DNA of 64,000 nt, from NCBI GenBank assembly GCA_020851635.1, contig JADZCJ010000022.1, positions 32,107-96,106 of the forward strand, given 5' to 3'. The translations under genes were made by a program, and so were the position numbers. Within the stretch, counting starts at the first letter, position 1; the number at the start of each line of letters is the position of its first letter. This document shows, piece by piece, positions 60,855-64,000 of this stretch. The notes beneath the pieces were generated by a model, which searched no databases, was not told the DNA's origin, and saw nothing but the letters and a program-made list of their open reading frames with translations. Source of the DNA: Anaerolineae bacterium (GTDB taxonomy: Bacteria; Chloroflexota; Anaerolineae; UBA4142; SHND01).

Positions 60855-61273
60855 TCCGAAAGAAATTCGGCGTCAATGCGCGTGCACGCCTTGACCATTT
60901 CCTGCGCGGCTTTGACATTCTTCATAACCATGACCATGTTGCCCTTGAGTTTGAGCTGTCCGGTCATCAAGCCCTGAAGTGGGTCAAGCTGCGCCGTAAC
61001 GACGCGCTGCCATTTGGAATAGGGCCCGGACATGATAAAAGCGGGCTGCTTGGCGTCCTTGTCCTTGACCAGATACGCCTCGCGGCATTTGCCGCGCCAC
61101 AGGTCCATATAAAGATAGGTGGTTTCCTGAACTTGGTGATCTTTGTCGGGGCTGATGACGAAATAAAAATCGCCCTCCCAATTTTTGGCGGCATCGGCGT
61201 ATGCCTGGCTCGAGTTGAGCTCTTTTTCCAGCTCTTTAACCCATTCCTCCGATGGAAATCGCACTTTGGACAT
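60851..61273 (-). CDS. SCP2-domain (sterol carrier protein-like) protein
   Basis: A 140-residue protein of the SCP2/UbiJ-type lipid-binding fold. WEGDFYFVISPD and the LKGNMVMVMKNVKAAQEMV C-terminal helix region are typical. The fold forms a hydrophobic tunnel for lipids or acyl chains. ATG 61273 follows GGAGGAGG; the longer upstream frame is not used. It is the first gene of the operon with AOR and the peptidase. Confidence 0.85.
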   Translation of the reverse strand: MSKVRFPSEEWVKELEKELNSSQAYADAAKNWEGDFYFVISPDKDHQVQETTYLYMDLWRGKCREAYLVKDKDAKQPAFIMSGPYSKWQRVVTAQLDPLQGLMTGQLKLKGNMVMVMKNVKAAQEMVKACTRIDAEFLSE

Positions 61274-61359
61274 TTTTGCCCTCCTCCAAGACTGTTTGAT
61301 GAAATGCAGCGCACGATTACGCCACATTCCAATCCTTTTGCTTGCAACCGAACGCGATT

Positions 61360-61389
61360 ATTATAGCACATTTTGACGCACTGCGTCAT
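61360..61389 (-). promoter_or_regulatory. Promoter of the SCP2-AOR operon, overlapping operator copy 2
   Basis: On the minus strand the -10 TATAAT lies at 61365-61360. The -35 (ATGACG, about 18 bp away) falls inside the palindrome TGACGCA-C-TGCGTCA (61374-61388), the same core as at 5845-5861 upstream of etfB. A protein bound there would block the polymerase. Confidence 0.65.
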
Positions 61390-61447
61390 AAAAAAAAGGA
61401 AATTGCGTCGCGGACGGTGGGCGAGGGGGCATGTCTGTCCAGACACC

Positions 61448-62335
61448 CTAAATAGTCCACAGCGCCAATCCTCCGGCAGCAAGACCGCCAAAGGCGGACG
61501 AAACAAGGTTCACCACGTCGTTATCAATCCACGACACCCCGCGCACGCGGCGGATGGGGTTCCCCTGCGAATCAACGTTCTTTTCCGTCTGGCGCTCGTC
61601 ATATTCGGAAAAATAGATCGCCTGAACCGTCGCCCCGAGAACCGAATCAAAGAGCGCGCCCGCCAGCCCGCTGACCGCCGCAATGCCTACCACGCGGCTT
61701 GAGACCGCCAACAGGTCGAGCGCAAAGGCAGCATCAAACATGCCCGGTTGAGGCACAAACTCTTTGATCATAATTCCGCCCAACGTCACTCCGCCGATAA
61801 ACATCGCTCCAAACAATGCGGTCACAGTCCCGAGCAGCGTCACACCGCCGGAAGTTCCGATTGGAACGATGCGCCCTGTTGTGATCAGGCGCGGCATCGT
61901 TTTGCTCAATACACCGATTTCAGTCGCCCACGTGTCTGCGGTCACGGCGGCAATCGCGCCGATACAAGCGTAGGAGAAAAAGAGAAATCCCCGCGCGTCG
62001 GGCGCAAAGGTTTCGGCGTACCAGATACCTACCGCCATGAGGGTCGCCCAGCCGCCATTTGCAAGCGCCTGCCCAAAATCACGCCGCGAACCTTTTTGGA
62101 ATTTCTCGTTCACCTCTTGTTTGCTGCGCGCGCGGAATTTGGAAAGGAACGCGGATGAGACAAAAAACGCCACGAGCGCAAGACCGGGAACAAAACCGCC
62201 GAACCCAAAGATCAGAGTGCCCGTCAAAATTGCGCCAAGCACACCGCTTTTTGTCAACGAACCGCGGCGGTAGGCGACAAAACCGATGAGTGTAGAGAGG
62301 ACCAAGCCAATGAACAGTGAAACGGAGAGCGACAT
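61448..62335 (-). CDS. DUF92-family membrane protein (VTE6/phytol-phosphate-kinase-like)
   Basis: A 295-residue membrane protein with about seven hydrophobic segments. ANGGWATLMA, ADTWATEIGVLS and GTSGGVTLLGT blocks are the DUF92 signature. In plants the family includes VTE6 (phytyl-phosphate kinase); bacterial roles are mostly unknown, perhaps isoprenoid recycling. It is 31 bp from the next minus-strand gene. Confidence 0.85.
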   Translation of the reverse strand: MSLSVSLFIGLVLSTLIGFVAYRRGSLTKSGVLGAILTGTLIFGFGGFVPGLALVAFFVSSAFLSKFRARSKQEVNEKFQKGSRRDFGQALANGGWATLMAVGIWYAETFAPDARGFLFFSYACIGAIAAVTADTWATEIGVLSKTMPRLITTGRIVPIGTSGGVTLLGTVTALFGAMFIGGVTLGGIMIKEFVPQPGMFDAAFALDLLAVSSRVVGIAAVSGLAGALFDSVLGATVQAIYFSEYDERQTEKNVDSQGNPIRRVRGVSWIDNDVVNLVSSAFGGLAAGGLALWTI

Positions 62336-62366
62336 TGCTGTCGAAGAGGGGAAAAGAGCAAGCCGG

Positions 62367-62759
62367 TCAGATCAACAATGCCGCGCGCACAATCCCCACT
62401 GCCGCAAACCATAACAGGAACTGGACTGCAATCGCCATCCCTGCAAGCAGATACGCGGCGAGCGGTTCCTTTTTATAGCCCAAGCCGACGAGCGCAAAAT
62501 TGAAAAGGATCACCAGCAAGCCGATTTGCGGGAGCGTGAACACGGCGCCGCGCTCTTCGATGCGGTCGGCAACACCCAACGCGTCAAAGTGCATGGATAC
62601 GAATTGGGGCAGTTGGTCGGCGATAAAGAGCAAAAAGGCATAAAGACCCAGGTTTACAAAGAGCGCGACAATGAGCATTGCCCAGACATAGCGATCGCGC
62701 ACGACGGCGCGGAGCCATTCGGGCAGCCGGTCGAGAAAGGAGGGAGAAAGATACAGCAA
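62367..62759 (-). CDS. Small DUF1648-like membrane protein
   Basis: A 130-residue protein with three hydrophobic helices. The LPQFVSMHFDALGVADRI segment resembles the DUF1648 motif (LPxxVxxHFxxxGxxD). Function unknown. It lies between ilvE and the DUF92 gene in the same direction, with short gaps (29 and 31 bp), so they form an operon. Confidence 0.65.
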   Translation of the reverse strand: MLYLSPSFLDRLPEWLRAVVRDRYVWAMLIVALFVNLGLYAFLLFIADQLPQFVSMHFDALGVADRIEERGAVFTLPQIGLLVILFNFALVGLGYKKEPLAAYLLAGMAIAVQFLLWFAAVGIVRAALLI

Positions 62760-62788
62760 TTTGATTTTATTCCGGCAACCGGTCGGGA

Positions 62789-63775
62789 TTAACGCGGGTA
62801 GACCGGCGTGACCCAGTGAGCATAGCGGTCGTTATTGCCGCGCACGGTGCGAAAATAAAGCTCTTGGATCTGGCGGGTGATTTCGCCCACCGCGCCGTCG
62901 CCCAACGTGCGATGGTCCACCGAGACGATGGCTGCCACTTGAGCTCCTGTGCCGGTAAAGAACGCCTCGTCGGCAAGATACAACTCGCTGCGGTCTATCG
63001 GGCGTTCGAGGACCTCAAGCCCCAATTCATCCTTGGCGAGCTCCATGACGGTGGCGCGCGTCACCCCTTCCAGAATATTGTCCTGCTGGGGCGGGGTAAC
63101 CAGCTTGCCCTGACGGATCATAAAGAAATTCTCGGCGCTGCCTTCGGACACATGTCCGTCCTGATTCAAAACCACCGCTTCGTCATATCCGTTCCAGTGC
63201 GCTTCGGTGCGCGCAAACGCCGAGTTGATATACGCGCCCGTAATTTTGCCGCGCGCAGGAATTGAATTATCGTCCACGCGCCGCCACGACGAGGTGCCCG
63301 CGCGCACCTCCAGTTTGATATAGTTGCCCTGCGGACGGGTGAACATGGCGTAGGCATCGTCCAGATCATAGAGCCGTGGGGTGATATCCTCAGTCGCCTT
63401 GTAAGCGATCGGGCGCATATACGCGTCCTCGCGGTATTCGTCGCGGCGCAGCAGTTCAATCGTAATCCGGAGCAAATCATCACCCGAATACGGCAGTTGA
63501 ATATTGAGCAGGCGGCACGATTCAAGGAAACGGGTGAAATGCTTTTTGGGGCGAAAGATATAGAGTTGTTGCTTGTCCTCGTTCCAGTAGGCGCGCATGC
63601 CGCCAAAGCAACCGGTCCCGTAATTGAACGCATGGGTGGCGATGCTCACTTTGGCTTGTTCCAGCGGGACAAATTCGTCATCAAAAAACGCCCATTTGCC
63701 CATACGCGCCACCCGCTTTGTTTTCTCGCGGCGCTGCGCGAGCGCGGGAATAGAAGATGCAACAGTCTCGATCAT
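62789..63775 (-). CDS. ilvE: Branched-chain amino acid aminotransferase
   Basis: A 328-residue class IV aminotransferase making leucine, isoleucine and valine from their 2-oxoacids. WAFFDDEFVPLEQAKVSI, GTGCFGGMRAY, the PLP Lys in ARGKITGAYINS, and VSEGSAENFFMIR are characteristic. ATG 63775 with GGAGG 6 bases upstream. A promoter of TTGGAT-17-TATCAT lies on the minus strand at 63852-63824. Confidence 0.93.
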   Translation of the reverse strand: MIETVASSIPALAQRREKTKRVARMGKWAFFDDEFVPLEQAKVSIATHAFNYGTGCFGGMRAYWNEDKQQLYIFRPKKHFTRFLESCRLLNIQLPYSGDDLLRITIELLRRDEYREDAYMRPIAYKATEDITPRLYDLDDAYAMFTRPQGNYIKLEVRAGTSSWRRVDDNSIPARGKITGAYINSAFARTEAHWNGYDEAVVLNQDGHVSEGSAENFFMIRQGKLVTPPQQDNILEGVTRATVMELAKDELGLEVLERPIDRSELYLADEAFFTGTGAQVAAIVSVDHRTLGDGAVGEITRQIQELYFRTVRGNNDRYAHWVTPVYPR

Positions 63776-63823
63776 CAAGATCCTCCGGAAAGGTTAGCGC
63801 ACAGAGCGCACATGAACGCAGAG

Positions 63824-63852
63824 ATGATACTACCAAAAAGAGATTGATCCAA
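63824..63852 (-). promoter_or_regulatory. Candidate promoter of ilvE
   Basis: On the minus strand TTGGAT (63852-63847), a 17-bp spacer, and TATCAT (63829-63824). Leader about 42 nt. The rest of the 225-bp region to the window end holds no gene I can support; CAATCCC-TTGGTGG-GGGATTG (63911-63931) is a small hairpin. Confidence 0.5.
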
Positions 63853-64000
63853 GCACTGTCTTTTGCCAATTATGAGGCGTTGGTGCATGAATCAAAAATC
63901 AGACGCACAGCAATCCCTTGGTGGGGGATTGGCTCAGGCGACTTTGTAACTCTGTGGCATCCCGGCGTGCGTCATCTTGTTTAGAGCGACACAGCGAATC

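Noticed and set aside
1..64000. tRNA, rRNA or CRISPR arrays
   Set aside because: I found no tRNA T-loop context outside coding regions, no rRNA-like stretches and no regularly spaced repeats.
63779..64000. Plus-strand open frame at the window end (63757-63984)
   Set aside because: It starts within ilvE, contains no family signal, and covers the ilvE promoter region.

Overview
The window is about 56-57% G+C (estimated by eye), densely coded and syntenically bacterial. Gene content suggests a respiring member of the Chloroflexota (Anaerolineae-like; moderate confidence, because no rRNA or other marker is present). Supporting traits are a fused NuoCD, a fused SdhC-SdhD membrane anchor, a Thermus-type isocitrate dehydrogenase, an inositol-phospholipid cluster, and both lipoate-dependent pyruvate dehydrogenase and ferredoxin-dependent 2-oxoacid oxidoreductase.

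Layout. 1-3.9 kb (+): an inositol-lipid operon, with the tail of a probable inositol-3-phosphate synthase, a PatA/LpxL-like acyltransferase, a PimA-like glycosyltransferase, an FAD oxidoreductase and a CDP-alcohol phosphatidyltransferase. 4-5.8 kb (-): etfBA. 6-9.5 kb: a CYTH protein (+) facing the lactate-oxidation operon lutABC (-). 9.7-12.7 kb (+): ROK sugar kinase, EamA exporter, M24 peptidase. 12.7-24.9 kb (mostly -): citrate synthase, a D-threonine-aldolase-like enzyme, pdhABC, spermidine synthase, an amine-oxidase-fold flavoprotein, a gamma-carbonic-anhydrase-like protein and lpd, with two copies of a 94-99 bp palindromic element. 24.9-27 kb (-): orphan OmpR-type regulator with a hydrolase-adenylate cyclase fusion. 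27.3-32.2 kb (+): nuoB-nuoCD-nuoI, a redoxin, peptide deformylase. 32.4-37.1 kb (+): sdhCD-sdhA, an insert of two tiny glycine-zipper membrane peptides around a nucleotidyltransferase-fold gene, then sdhB and an FmdB zinc ribbon. 37.2-41 kb (+): korAB and lipA. 41-51 kb: cyclophilin (-), then AMP nucleosidase, folB, cobO, a peroxiredoxin with an in-frame TGA at its catalytic cysteine, lipB, icd, GH20 hexosaminidase, GNAT, M20 amidohydrolase, exonuclease and a lipoprotein (+). 51-63.8 kb (-): oligopeptide-type binding lipoprotein, lysA, DedA, SH3 protein, beta-CASP RNase, PepT-like peptidase, tungsten aldehyde:ferredoxin oxidoreductase, SCP2 protein, DUF92 and small membrane proteins, ilvE.

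Together these genes form a hub of central carbon and electron flow. Lactate oxidation (LutABC) and pyruvate dehydrogenase feed citrate synthase, isocitrate dehydrogenase, KorAB and succinate dehydrogenase. Electrons go to complex I (only B, CD and I here), ETF and ferredoxin. LipA and LipB supply the lipoyl cofactor for PdhC.

The most notable signals are: a probable selenocysteine peroxiredoxin (TGA at 43740 in a PxxxTxxU context); two tiny paralogous glycine-zipper membrane peptides inside the sdh operon; a shared 15-17 bp palindromic operator (TGACGCA-N-TGCGTCA) upstream of both etfBA and the SCP2-AOR operon; two short inverted-repeat mobile-like elements; and an SdhC-SdhD fusion. I saw no tRNA, rRNA or CRISPR array.
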